From contig NZ_JBLBVK010000044.1 of assembly GCF_047314965.1 (NCBI RefSeq), forward strand, positions 7,491 to 71,490: DNA of 64,000 nucleotides. The letters run 5' to 3'. Within the stretch, counting starts at the first letter, position 1, and each line of letters starts with the position of its first letter. Of this stretch, positions 1-8,113 are shown in pieces. A program made the translations under genes and the position numbers. Under the pieces are notes generated by a model. It worked only from the letters and a program-made list of their open reading frames with translations, had not been told where the DNA came from and did not search any database. Origin of the DNA: JAVJUV01 sp047314965. GTDB lineage: Bacteria > Pseudomonadota > Alphaproteobacteria > Rhodobacterales > Rhodobacteraceae.

Positions 1-44
1 ACAGACTATTTCGGACGGGCATTCCGGGAAAGCTGAGGGCCGAG

Positions 45-69
45 GGCCGGCCAATCACGGCCGGCCTTT
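45..69 (+). terminator. GC-rich hairpin followed by a short T run
   Basis: Two copies of GGCCGGCC (45-52 and 59-66) form an 8-bp stem around a 6-nt loop, followed by TTTG. The T-rich side faces right, so it fits best as a terminator for a plus-strand gene ending left of the window. It also lies just beyond the stop of the minus-strand aldolase and may act in both directions. Confidence 0.5.
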
Positions 70-71
70 GT

Positions 72-728
72 TCAGCTGTCCTTCACGCCGTACCCGGCGA
101 ACAGTTTCAGATTCCTCTCGATCTCTTCGGTCGAGAGGAGAACGGGTTCTCCAAGTTGAGCGGCAAGATAGTACTGTCTCGCCAGCGTCTCGAGTTCCTC
201 GGCGCGCCACATGGCCTTTTCCAGACCTGCTCCGCCGGCAACCATCCCGTGGTTGGCCATCAGGCACGCGGTACGCCCCTCCATCGCCGTGATGACCGCA
301 TCGGCCAGTTCATGCGTTCCGAAGGTCGCGTACTCAGCGCATCGTACGTCGACGCCGCCAAATGCCGCGACCATGTAGTGACAGGCCGGGATCGGTCTCC
401 GAAGAATGGCCAGCGCCGTGCAATAGGTCGGATGGGCGTGAACAACAGCGGATATGTCGCTGCGATCCTTGAGAAGTCTCCAATGGAAGCCCCACTCTGT
501 TGAAGGCTTCAACGGCCCATCCCATCCTCCCGTCATGTCGCCCGAAAGGTCCATCGAGGCAATCAGATCAGGTGTCATCCTGCGATACGGTGTAGCCGAA
601 GGCGTGATCAGCATTCGGTCCTCGTACCGGACCGATATGTTGCCTGACGTTCCCTGGTTCAGGCCGCTTGCATTCATTTCAATGCAGGCGGCGATGATAT
701 CTTTTCGTGCGTCTGTTTCCGTGCCCAT
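72..728 (-). CDS. class II aldolase/adducin family protein
   Basis: A 218-residue protein of the class II (zinc) aldolase family, the group containing L-fuculose-phosphate aldolase and L-ribulose-5-phosphate epimerase; members cleave or epimerise phosphorylated sugars in the cytoplasm. The expected zinc ligands are visible: the HAH pair at about residues 97 and 99 and a third histidine near 160 (MANHGM), with a candidate catalytic glutamate at 78 (STEWG). The N-terminal GTSGNIS segment (26-32) is the usual phosphate-binding loop. Length is normal for the family. The ATG at 728 is preceded directly by an in-frame GTG at 731, so either may start the protein. It lies downstream of a broken phosphatase gene on the same strand. 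The exact sugar substrate cannot be read from the sequence. Confidence 0.87.
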   Translation of the reverse strand: MGTETDARKDIIAACIEMNASGLNQGTSGNISVRYEDRMLITPSATPYRRMTPDLIASMDLSGDMTGGWDGPLKPSTEWGFHWRLLKDRSDISAVVHAHPTYCTALAILRRPIPACHYMVAAFGGVDVRCAEYATFGTHELADAVITAMEGRTACLMANHGMVAGGAGLEKAMWRAEELETLARQYYLAAQLGEPVLLSTEEIERNLKLFAGYGVKDS

Positions 729-758
729 CACGTGATCCGTTGCTACCCGGAACCGCGG

Positions 759-1385
759 TCACTTTGCCGCCAGACCCGATCTCGCCGCGATGCTAACCGG
801 TTCGGATGACAGATCAAGCAAGCGGCGGTCACTTTCGTCCATCGAGTGCGCCCCCAGAACCAGCGTTTCTATCGACCCGGTCTTTGGCCGGCAGACCTTC
901 GAGCGGCATGCCTCTTCGAAAGTCATTCCCGCAGCACGGCCGTAAATCATGCGGTTGACCCAAAAATGTCCAATGAGTGCGACGTCGGCCCCCCTTGGCA
1001 ACCGTTCCTTCTCCACGCGCGACAGCAGGCGTCCGGCTCTATCCCAGACTTCGAAAAGGGACTCTCCGACCCTTGTTGCGGCTCAAGACCCAGCGCCTTC
1101 GCCAGAGGAACAGCAGTTCGCACCGACCGGGAGAGAGCACTTGTGGCAATCAAACTGATCGGTTTTCCTCCCAGGCGCGCGGCAATCTCCTGCGCCTGAA
1201 GGCGACCGTGTTTGGTCAAGCGGACATTGCCGGGGCACTTCAACGCCAGCGATCTTCAGGTGCTCAAAGTTATGGTGGTCCATGCGGCCGTGATCGAAGT
1301 CGATGGTCTGAACCGGGATCTCGCTGGTACTTTTGATAAAGCATGCGTTTTTGGCGCTCCTGTGACTGGAATTTCCCGTCATCAT
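759..1385 (-). pseudogene. frameshifted histidine phosphatase (phosphoglycerate mutase-like)
   Basis: Three successive minus-strand frames together read like one histidine phosphatase. The 5' part (about 1385-1240) contains FDHGRMDHHNFEHLK, resembling the N-terminal RHG region but with Asp in place of Arg. The next frame (about 1240-1080) has LTKHGRLQAQEIAARLGGK and SALSRSVRTA, typical of the family. The third (about 1070-759) reads GESLFEVWDRAG and then ALIGHFWVNRMIYGRA, which supplies the second catalytic histidine region. Frame changes fall near the CCCC run at 1235-1238 and near 1075-1090. Two indels make it non-functional unless they are sequencing errors. It sits directly upstream of the class II aldolase, so the pair may once have acted on the same sugar phosphate. 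Confidence 0.6.
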
Positions 1386-1823
1386 CGTGCTTCAAGCCTG
1401 CAGCGACCGGATGACGGCCACCATTCGCGGCCAGAGGCAGGCGCCTCGATACCCATCGATGCGAACGACTCGCTGAATGGCGCGATAGACCGCGAGGCAC
1501 GTAACATCTCGCGGAGCTATGGATGCAGTGTGAAATTGAAAACCGTTCGCGAAATCGTCTTCGATTTCGAGCACTGATCTTTGGTCGCGCCAGCTCGTCA
1601 GGGAAAACGACCTGTTCGTGAAGTAATTCTTTAAGGAAGAGGATTTAGCTTCACGAACAGGTCCAAGGGTTCCCGGTTGATGCGGATCGTCGCAGGCATC
1701 GCTCGGTTCGCCGAATGCGGGCAATGGGAGTCGCCCGCGAAAATCATCATTCAATACAATTGTCGCAGAATTGTTGCGACCCAACGATTTTCCGTTCGAT
1801 GGGGGGCGTATATCGACGTTTTT
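1386..1823. other. 438-bp stretch without a convincing gene
   Basis: Open frames here have no family features that I recognise, and composition is somewhat lower in GC than the neighbours. The only clear structure is the long inverted repeat at 1609-1663. The stretch separates the broken phosphatase from the regulator and may be decayed coding DNA. Confidence 0.5.
1609..1663. repeat. 15-bp perfect inverted repeat, 25-bp centre
   Basis: The left arm GACCTGTTCGTGAAG (1609-1623) is matched exactly by its reverse complement at 1649-1663, with an AT-rich 25-nt centre. The 55-bp unit with perfect ends could be a very small non-autonomous mobile element, a solo remnant of an insertion sequence, or a regulator binding site. 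No target-site duplication is visible at the edges (left flank ends AAAAC, right flank begins CAAGG). No transposase gene lies nearby. Confidence 0.75.
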
Positions 1824-3479
1824 TCAGCCAATATCCCTGACAAGACCCGGGTATGCGTTCACGACCTCCCCGGGAAGCGCCTCGGTTCCGAAACGGCGTG
1901 CGATCAGGGTGAGCGGCGCGCGAATCGAATTCTCCCGGTGTTCCTGGGCTGCAAACAGCCGTGACGAGACATAATGCTTGTGTAGCAGAAGCGCGGTGGC
2001 CCGGGTGCGGTTCAGGGCCAGAAGCGCGGCCTTGGCGCGGAACGACGGTTTGTCGGGGTCGGTGAAAAGCGGTTCGAGGAACAAGCCCAGCGCCGGAGAC
2101 ACCCCATACAGTTCCTTCTTCGCGCTGAGCAATTCCTCGCACCGCCCGGCGGCCAAAAGCGCCTGGCATTTGATGATCATGGCATAGAGATACGCCTGCG
2201 ACCCCGGTTTGACGAGGTTCAGCGACGGCTCGATACATTGCAGTGCGCCATCGGTGTCCCCGGCAAACGCCCGAAGTTGTCCGATGACGACAAGGGAACG
2301 CGCGACGGAAACACTCGATCTGTAGGCTTCCTCGGCCAGAACACTGGCCAGATCGGCATATCCGTGGTCGACGAAATGCAACAGCTTTGCGGCCATGATG
2401 GCATATTCCGGGTCGGCCTGAACATAGGGCAGGGCCTCCAGGGTCAGCGTTTCAATCGTGGCTTCATCTCTAACGCGATTGTCGATTCCGTCCGCGAAAA
2501 GCTTCATGCCCAGCGTGACGTATTTCGTATGAATATGAATTCCGTGGATAATCTTCAGTTGCGGGTTGTCTGGCTCCGCGTTGCGCAGGTCCGTGATGCG
2601 ACGGTCCGTTTGCGACCACACGTCGAGATTCCGACGCTGACTCTGCTCGATCATGTTCAGCAGCTCTCGGTCGCTGTCCGTATGCCGCGACGGGTCGGTA
2701 TTTTCCCGCGTGGTCGCTGCCGCCATGGCCACAGGCAGTGGACCATCCGCTTCCGGCCGGGTCGCAAGAGTGCGCCATGCCTCATTCAGGAGCGAGGAGA
2801 CCAATCGCTCGGTGACTGAATGTATCTCCGAAATCGGCTTGTCGGTGTCGGTAAGGGTCACCCGCTGCATGGCGAGGATGAACCCTGAACGAAACTCCTT
2901 GGCTGCGGCGATGCAGTTCACCACATCTCCATCAAGGAAGAAGGTCAGTTCGACCGATTGCTTGGGACCACCAGCGACGAAGGAATGAGCAGGGGGGCAG
3001 TCGGCCGCATAAACGACACTGTACTCGGGCGAAAGTTCGGACCTGACCGCTCGAAGGATGTCCCGGGCCAGAAGCTCTCCTTGGCTTCGCTTGTCTCCCA
3101 GAAGATGAAGCCCGTTGACCGGCCCGACGATCGTGTGCGCTTCTTTGAAGTCGGCAGCCGAAGGCGCGATATCGGCGATCCAGATATAGCCTTCACCATA
3201 CCTCGTTGCGATATAACGCGGATTTCGTGCGCTGTCGGAGAGCTTCCGCCGCAACCTGTTGATCAGGAAGTCGACCGTGCGATCGTTCTTGTCCGAGCCT
3301 TCGCCGCTCAGCGCGTCCAGCAGCCTCTCGCGCGTCACAAGGCGATTGGAGGCCTGGGTCAAAGTTGCAAGGGCGCGGGTCTCGGACCTGGTGAAGTGCA
3401 GCATTTCTCCGGTTTCACTTTGTGCAGACGTGAAGTCCGGCGCAAAATTGAACTTGGGAGGTCTTTTGAGTTCACTCAC
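1824..3479 (-). CDS. winged-helix (OmpR/PhoB-type) transcriptional regulator with long C-terminal region
   Basis: The first ~105 of 551 residues form an OmpR-type winged helix: helix segments followed by VDFLINRLRRKL (recognition helix) and the GEGYIW wing. There is no receiver domain in front and I see no transmembrane segment, so it resembles the soluble relatives of CadC/ToxR-type regulators. Residues ~260-540 are alpha-helical and TPR-like. Translation starts at a GTG (3479); the upstream ribosome site is weak. It lies 92 bp downstream of the outer-membrane barrel gene on the same strand and may be cotranscribed with it. The signal it reads is unknown. Confidence 0.8.
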   Translation of the reverse strand: MSELKRPPKFNFAPDFTSAQSETGEMLHFTRSETRALATLTQASNRLVTRERLLDALSGEGSDKNDRTVDFLINRLRRKLSDSARNPRYIATRYGEGYIWIADIAPSAADFKEAHTIVGPVNGLHLLGDKRSQGELLARDILRAVRSELSPEYSVVYAADCPPAHSFVAGGPKQSVELTFFLDGDVVNCIAAAKEFRSGFILAMQRVTLTDTDKPISEIHSVTERLVSSLLNEAWRTLATRPEADGPLPVAMAAATTRENTDPSRHTDSDRELLNMIEQSQRRNLDVWSQTDRRITDLRNAEPDNPQLKIIHGIHIHTKYVTLGMKLFADGIDNRVRDEATIETLTLEALPYVQADPEYAIMAAKLLHFVDHGYADLASVLAEEAYRSSVSVARSLVVIGQLRAFAGDTDGALQCIEPSLNLVKPGSQAYLYAMIIKCQALLAAGRCEELLSAKKELYGVSPALGLFLEPLFTDPDKPSFRAKAALLALNRTRATALLLHKHYVSSRLFAAQEHRENSIRAPLTLIARRFGTEALPGEVVNAYPGLVRDIG

Positions 3480-3571
3480 GACTTAGGTCCCCGGATCCTC
3501 TAATTCGTCCGGCACGGCCAAATCCCGCGCGCCGGTCTGACTATCGCACTTCAAGCCCCTACAAACACGGC

Positions 3572-4825
3572 TCAGAATTTCAACGCCGCCCGAATCCAGA
3601 TCCGATTATCGTCCTGCGCTTCGGTGCCACTTGGCCGATCCAGGATGCGGGTAGCCGCGACCTCGCCCAGAAAATTGCCGCGCAGGCTGCGAACCCCAAC
3701 CGACATACTCGACCAACTGTCCTTGTTCCCCGGAAACAGCGGAGTGGCGACAGTGTCTATCCGACCCCCATCGATGCCCACAAAGCCCTGTGTAAATACC
3801 GTCCTTGACCTCTCCGGGGCGGGCAACTCGAAGTTGTACGCCAATTCCACCCTTGTCCCGATGCATCTATCTCCGATTACAGTGGCATAGTCGAACCCGC
3901 GTGCATAGGCGTTCGTCTCGAATCCGCAGCGCTGGGACGCCGGAAGTCTTTGGTCGGTCCACTGTCCGATAACCCCGGCATTGACGACCCACTCGCGGGA
4001 CAGCGGCACCGAGGCTTCCGCGGCCACTGAGACGCGAAGGAAGTCGGTCGTCGCACCGGGCACCGAGGCGAACGGGTTGCTCTCGGACGAGGCGCCAAAG
4101 GCGGAAAAGCCTTTCGTCAGCGATGCGGCGAGCCGCTGCTGGAACAGGAGCGGGATTCCCTTCGTATAAAGCACCGAGGCGCGCAGCATGCGCAGCTTCT
4201 CATCGATCACGGGGACGCCCAGCAACTCAGAACCAAGATCACGCGCAATCAGTTCGACGCCGAACTTGAGCTCTGCCTCATTCCCAAGCTCTCTTTCATG
4301 GATCAGCCCCGCCGCGACCTGCAGTCGGTCGCCGCGCACGTCCAGTGCAAGGGTTTCGGTCGTGCCGAGAACCAGGTCGCCATAGTCGACGTTAATGAAC
4401 CCGACGGACTCCAGCCCGGATACCGGAAACCGATAGGCTACGCCACCGGCCAGCAACTCGCGCCAGCCATCCTCAGATGGCCCACCCCAGACAGCGACGC
4501 CATCGAGCTGGTCGCCCGGCATCACCAGATCCGGAACCCCGATACCGTAGCCCAGGATGACTGGTCCGGCTTCCTCCGAACCCGTGGTGGAGAAGGTCAG
4601 AAAGCTGGTCGTCTCCTCGACTTTCTGGAGCTGCGAAGCAGACCCCCGATCAGCTCCGACCGTTGGATCGACCACAAGGGACGCGAAGAAGGACTGCGCC
4701 TGCGACGCGCTCGGATGGAATATCAGGAGCAGGATGAGCGACAGGATCGCGAAAGGAACGCGGAACGCGCCAATCGACTTGGTATGGCTCGGTCTCCCTT
4801 GAAGGGATGCCACTATACAATGCAT
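3572..4825 (-). CDS. TpsB/ShlB-like outer-membrane beta-barrel protein, apparently without POTRA domains
   Basis: A 417-residue exported protein. Residues ~20-45 form a hydrophobic signal segment ending SQAQS. The rest is rich in alternating beta strands, and the chain ends LKF, a C-terminal aromatic typical of outer-membrane barrels. Late segments (TQGFVGIDGGRI; MSVGVRSLRGNFLGEVA) resemble the last strands of FhaC/ShlB two-partner-secretion transporters. Full TpsB proteins are about 550 residues with two POTRA domains ahead of the barrel; this one is shorter, and no POTRA region is obvious. No TpsA-like exoprotein gene lies in the window. The start at 4825 lacks a clear ribosome site; a GTG four codons in is possible. 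The family assignment is by strand pattern, not by a decisive motif. Confidence 0.6.
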   Translation of the reverse strand: MHCIVASLQGRPSHTKSIGAFRVPFAILSLILLLIFHPSASQAQSFFASLVVDPTVGADRGSASQLQKVEETTSFLTFSTTGSEEAGPVILGYGIGVPDLVMPGDQLDGVAVWGGPSEDGWRELLAGGVAYRFPVSGLESVGFINVDYGDLVLGTTETLALDVRGDRLQVAAGLIHERELGNEAELKFGVELIARDLGSELLGVPVIDEKLRMLRASVLYTKGIPLLFQQRLAASLTKGFSAFGASSESNPFASVPGATTDFLRVSVAAEASVPLSREWVVNAGVIGQWTDQRLPASQRCGFETNAYARGFDYATVIGDRCIGTRVELAYNFELPAPERSRTVFTQGFVGIDGGRIDTVATPLFPGNKDSWSSMSVGVRSLRGNFLGEVAATRILDRPSGTEAQDDNRIWIRAALKF

Positions 4826-5102
4826 TGTTTTGATTTGCTTTCTCTACCCTGTACGAATTCTAGACCGAGTAGTCTCGCCGTCAAGCCGTTCTTTTGTGCG
4901 ATCGGGGAACTAATTCGTGCAGAAGATGTGCGGACGCCAACCAGATGCCAGCGGGACACGCAGCGGAAACATGTGACGAGATCAGATCCTGCAGTCAGCA
5001 GATGACGTTTGCGCACACCGCAACGAATGAGGTGCAACACAGCGAAGAACCGGAAACCAAGGCGTCCTAAAGCCTCGCAAGCGATTGATAAGGTCGGAGA
5101 AC
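4826..5102. other. intergenic, no gene seen
   Basis: About 277 bp between the barrel-protein start and the tRNA-Glu gene. It must contain the promoter for the minus-strand barrel gene. I see no convincing small ORF or hairpin. Confidence 0.5.
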
Positions 5103-5177
5103 TGGCAGCCCGTAGGGGAATCGAACCCCTCTTTCCAGGTTGAAAACCTGGCGTCCTAACCGATAGACGAACGGGCC
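5103..5177 (-). tRNA. tRNA-Glu (anticodon TTC)
   Basis: The reverse complement folds into a complete cloverleaf: acceptor GGCCCGT pairs with ACGGGCT with a G-U first pair, D arm GTCTATCGGTTAGGAC, anticodon stem CCAGG/CCTGG around a loop holding TTC, and T arm AGGGGTTCGATTCCCCT. Discriminator G is followed by an encoded CCA (5103-5105). It lies between the barrel gene and recJ, on the same strand as recJ. Confidence 0.96.
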
Positions 5178-5192
5178 AGCGCCGTGGGGGGC

Positions 5193-5221
5193 TAATTAGG
5201 CAAAAGCCCGGGCAAGGGCAA
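5193..5221 (-). promoter_or_regulatory. probable sigma-70-type promoter of tRNA-Glu
   Basis: Read on the minus strand, TTGCCC (5216-5221) is followed after 17 nt by TAATTA (5193-5198), about 16 nt ahead of the tRNA 5' end at 5177. Spacing and position fit a stable-RNA promoter. Confidence 0.45.
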
Positions 5222-5248
5222 GAGGATTCTTACCGATTTTTTCAAGTC

Positions 5249-7015
5249 TCAGTCCGAGACCGCTGCGGCGTCGTCGAGGCGCAGTTGCACGGTCTGCCGC
5301 CCGCCCCAGTGATTGATCTCCAGCCGCCCCGCCAAGTGGAAACGCCGCCCGCCATGGTTGGCCAGTTCCGGGCCCATCGGCCCGTCGAACGCGCCGAAGG
5401 CAATGGCGTCCAGCCGGGTTCCCAGCCCGTCCCCCAGCGTCAGTTTCAGATGGCCGCTGCCCACCTCGCGGGCATGCAGGACCTGGACGTCCGGGAAGGC
5501 GAAACGCGGGGCAGGGGCGCTTTGACCGAAGGGGCCCGCCGCCTCGATCTGTTCGATCAGCTCCACGGTCGCCGCGCCCGGCATCAGCACTGCGTCGATC
5601 CGGTGATCCCGCGGGCCATCCGCACCCGCCCCCTCTTTCGCCAGCATCTCTCCCAGCCGGGCCATCGCCGCCTCGATCCGGTCGGCGGCCACGGTCAGAC
5701 CCGCCGCCATCCGGTGTCCGCCCCCCTTGATCAGAAGACCTTCCGCGGCGATTCTCTGCACCGCATGTCCAAGGTCGACGCCCCTCACCGAGCGGCCCGA
5801 CCCCTTGCCTTCGCCGCCATCGAGGCCGATCACCACAGCGGGCCGGCCCGTCGCCTCTTTCAAGCGCGCGGCGACGATGCCCACCACGCCGGGGTGCCAG
5901 CCCTCGCCGGCGGCCCAGACGAGCGGCCCCTCCAGGCCGCGGCCTTCGGCTTGGGCAAGAGCCGCGTCGCGCACCGCGTTCTCGATCTCGCGGCGCTCCT
6001 TGTTCAACTGATCCAGCCGCTCCGCCATGGCGCGCGCTTCGTGCGGATCGGTCGTGGAGAGGCAACGTGCGCCCAGGTCGGCGCGCCCCACGCGTCCGCC
6101 GGCGTTCACCCTCGGTCCAAGGACGTAGCCCAGGTGATAGGCCGACGGCGGCGCATCAAGTCCGGCCACGTCGGCCAGAGCGGCAAGGCCGGGTCGCTTG
6201 CGCCCGGCCATGATCTTCAGCCCCTGGCGGACCAGCGCGCGGTTCACGCCTGTCAGCGGCGCGACATCGGCAACCGTGGCCAGCGCGACAAGATCCAGCA
6301 TCGCCATCAGGTCGGGACCGGCCATGCCCTTCGCGCGCAACCGCCGGTTCGCATCGACCAGAACAAGGAAAACAACCGCCGCCGCGCAGAGATGGCCAAG
6401 ATCGCCCGTCTCGTCCTGCCGGTTGGGATTGACCACGGCCAACGCCGCGGGCAGCGTCTCGCCGCCAAGGTGGTGATCGAGGATCACGACATCCGCGCCA
6501 TCCGCCGCCGCAATGGCCTCGAAAGACAGCGTGCCGCAATCGACGCAGACGATCAGGTCATGGGCGGCGGCAAGCTCGCGCATCGCGGGCGGGTTCGGAC
6601 CATAACCTTCATCGATCCGGTCGGGCACATAAAGCGTCGCCCCCACACCCAGCTGGCGCAGCCAGTCGATGACCAGCGCGGCCGACGCGCCCCCGTCGAC
6701 GTCGTAGTCGGCAAAGACCGCGACCCTTTCACGGCGCTCGACCGCCCGGATCAGGCGCTCCGCCGCCGGTTCCATGTCGCGCAACTCCATCGGATCGGGC
6801 AGCAGATCGCGCAGGGCAGGGGCGAGGTAGCGCTCGGCCTCGTCCGGAGCAACCCCGCGCGAGACCAGGACCCGGCAAAGCGCATCGGGCAGGCCTGTGA
6901 TCTGCTCCATCGCTTCGGCCAGCCGGATCGCGGCCGCGTCCGGTCCGACCCAGCGTCGCCCGGTCAGCGAGGCGGTGACCCCTAGAAATGCCTCTGATGC
7001 GATGCTGTCCGGCAC
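5249..7015 (-). CDS. recJ: single-stranded-DNA-specific exonuclease RecJ
   Basis: A 588-residue RecJ, the 5'-3' single-strand exonuclease used in recombination and mismatch repair. The DHH-family metal motifs are present: FADYDVDGG at 101-109, VCVDCGT at 156-162 and VILDHH at 177-182. The DHHA1 region with GGG...RMAAG follows, and a C-terminal OB-like domain completes the protein. Translation begins at GTG (7015) without a strong ribosome site; the N-terminus aligns with RecJ proteins and with the remnant at 7.7-7.8 kb, which supports this start. tRNA-Glu lies downstream. In related bacteria recJ commonly follows glpX directly; here 2.6 kb intervenes. Confidence 0.96.
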   Translation of the reverse strand: MPDSIASEAFLGVTASLTGRRWVGPDAAAIRLAEAMEQITGLPDALCRVLVSRGVAPDEAERYLAPALRDLLPDPMELRDMEPAAERLIRAVERRERVAVFADYDVDGGASAALVIDWLRQLGVGATLYVPDRIDEGYGPNPPAMRELAAAHDLIVCVDCGTLSFEAIAAADGADVVILDHHLGGETLPAALAVVNPNRQDETGDLGHLCAAAVVFLVLVDANRRLRAKGMAGPDLMAMLDLVALATVADVAPLTGVNRALVRQGLKIMAGRKRPGLAALADVAGLDAPPSAYHLGYVLGPRVNAGGRVGRADLGARCLSTTDPHEARAMAERLDQLNKERREIENAVRDAALAQAEGRGLEGPLVWAAGEGWHPGVVGIVAARLKEATGRPAVVIGLDGGEGKGSGRSVRGVDLGHAVQRIAAEGLLIKGGGHRMAAGLTVAADRIEAAMARLGEMLAKEGAGADGPRDHRIDAVLMPGAATVELIEQIEAAGPFGQSAPAPRFAFPDVQVLHAREVGSGHLKLTLGDGLGTRLDAIAFGAFDGPMGPELANHGGRRFHLAGRLEINHWGGRQTVQLRLDDAAAVSD

Positions 7016-7187
7016 GAAACCCGCGTTCTGTTCTGTCGTTGATCTGCTCTGGTACTACCGTATCCAAGCCGACCACCATTGGAAAGCGGCGCGCGCGATG
7101 CTCCCCGACAGCCGCTACGTCGGGGCTGCGCCCTTGCGCAGTTCCGTTTAGTGTCGCAGGCGAAGCCCCGCGCAGAAGCGACCCGAC

Positions 7188-7553
7188 ATGAAACGCATTC
7201 TCTTCGCCGCACTCCGTTTTCTTGGCTTCTATCTCCTTGGAATCGTCGCCTCCATCCTGATCACCCCCGTCGAGGTCGATCTGCTCGGCAGGCCGGACTG
7301 GCTGATATTCGTTCCGGCCGCGGTCGTGGGCTATGTCCTCTTCTACACCGACCTGACACCGGAATACGTGTTCGGCTCGGGGCCAGCCTATTGGACGGTC
7401 TACGCGCTCGGCCTCGCGGGCGTGGCGGCAGGCGTGTTGGCGGTTTTCGCGGCAGGGGGGCGGTTCCGCCGATGGGCCGCGCCGCTGATCGGGATCCCGC
7501 TCGGTTTCGTCGGGACACTCGGCATCTATTACGCCATCCTGGCCGGCATCTAG
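7188..7553 (+). CDS. small integral membrane protein, function unknown
   Basis: A 121-residue protein with four hydrophobic segments, at about residues 8-27, 38-54, 65-88 and 96-118. It has no catalytic motif that I recognise and no signal-peptide cleavage site. It is on the strand opposite recJ and glpX and is bracketed by the true recJ start and the decayed recJ 5' copy, so it may have arrived with the DNA that produced that duplication. Confidence 0.7.
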   Translation: MKRILFAALRFLGFYLLGIVASILITPVEVDLLGRPDWLIFVPAAVVGYVLFYTDLTPEYVFGSGPAYWTVYALGLAGVAAGVLAVFAAGGRFRRWAAPLIGIPLGFVGTLGIYYAILAGI

Positions 7554-8113
7554 CGACGGCCTAGGTGCCGCCTGCCAGATGCACCTCCGCACCCACCACC
7601 CCTGCAAATTCGCCGTGAAGATGCGCCGGCGTCCTGCGCTGTCGTCAGCCCCTGGAAGGACGGCCCCTGTCGCGTCCGCATCCCTCGGGCGCGCATGACG
7701 GCGCCGCAGTTCGCCGCGGGCACGCCCGTTTTCTGATCCATCGTCTCCGAGAGGCGCAGTTCAGTTGCATCGAGGCCAATCGACCGCCGCCCGGTCAGCG
7801 AAGTTTCGACGCCGAGAACCGCATGCGGGGAGAGATCGCCTTGCGTCAAGCGGCTACCCTATGAGGAAATCATCCGGCTCACATTGCAGTTTATGGTGAA
7901 AAATCGGCTGGGGGAGCCGAGGCCTCGCTGGTCTTTGAGCGTATGCGGAGATCCTCAAAAAGTGTTGGTCAAGTCGCCGTGTCCCGCGCAAATGAAGGGA
8001 TGGTGTGGTGCGATGCGGGTCGAAAGTGCTCCGCCAGAGGGCAATCAACGGTTGCGCGTTGCCGTTTAGATTGAGCAGGATGGACCTAATTTAAGTAAGT
8101 CAGGATTTCAGAC
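7554..8113. other. 560-bp stretch: recJ remnant then gene-free DNA
   Basis: The left half holds the decayed recJ 5' end (7676-7822). From about 7850 to 8113 no plausible gene is seen and the DNA becomes less GC-rich, with TTTAAG-like stretches before the lectin gene start. Confidence 0.5.
7676..7822 (-). pseudogene. decayed second copy of the recJ 5' end
   Basis: A minus-strand frame opening near 7849 (TTG) encodes LGVETSLTGRRSIGLDATEL and then RLSETMDQKTG. This lines up without gaps against RecJ residues ~9-57 (LGVTASLTGRRWVGPDAAAI, RLAEAMEQITG), including the shared SLTGRR, with roughly half the positions identical. After about 50 codons the similarity stops and the frame degenerates. No RecJ catalytic motif is retained. 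Orientation matches recJ and it lies on the glpX side of the intact gene, so it looks like the abandoned 5' end of an ancestral or foreign recJ. Confidence 0.75.

Noticed and set aside
1392..1784. A 130-codon minus-strand frame in the gene-poor stretch
   Set aside because: No recognisable domain; contains the inverted repeat; no ribosome site seen.
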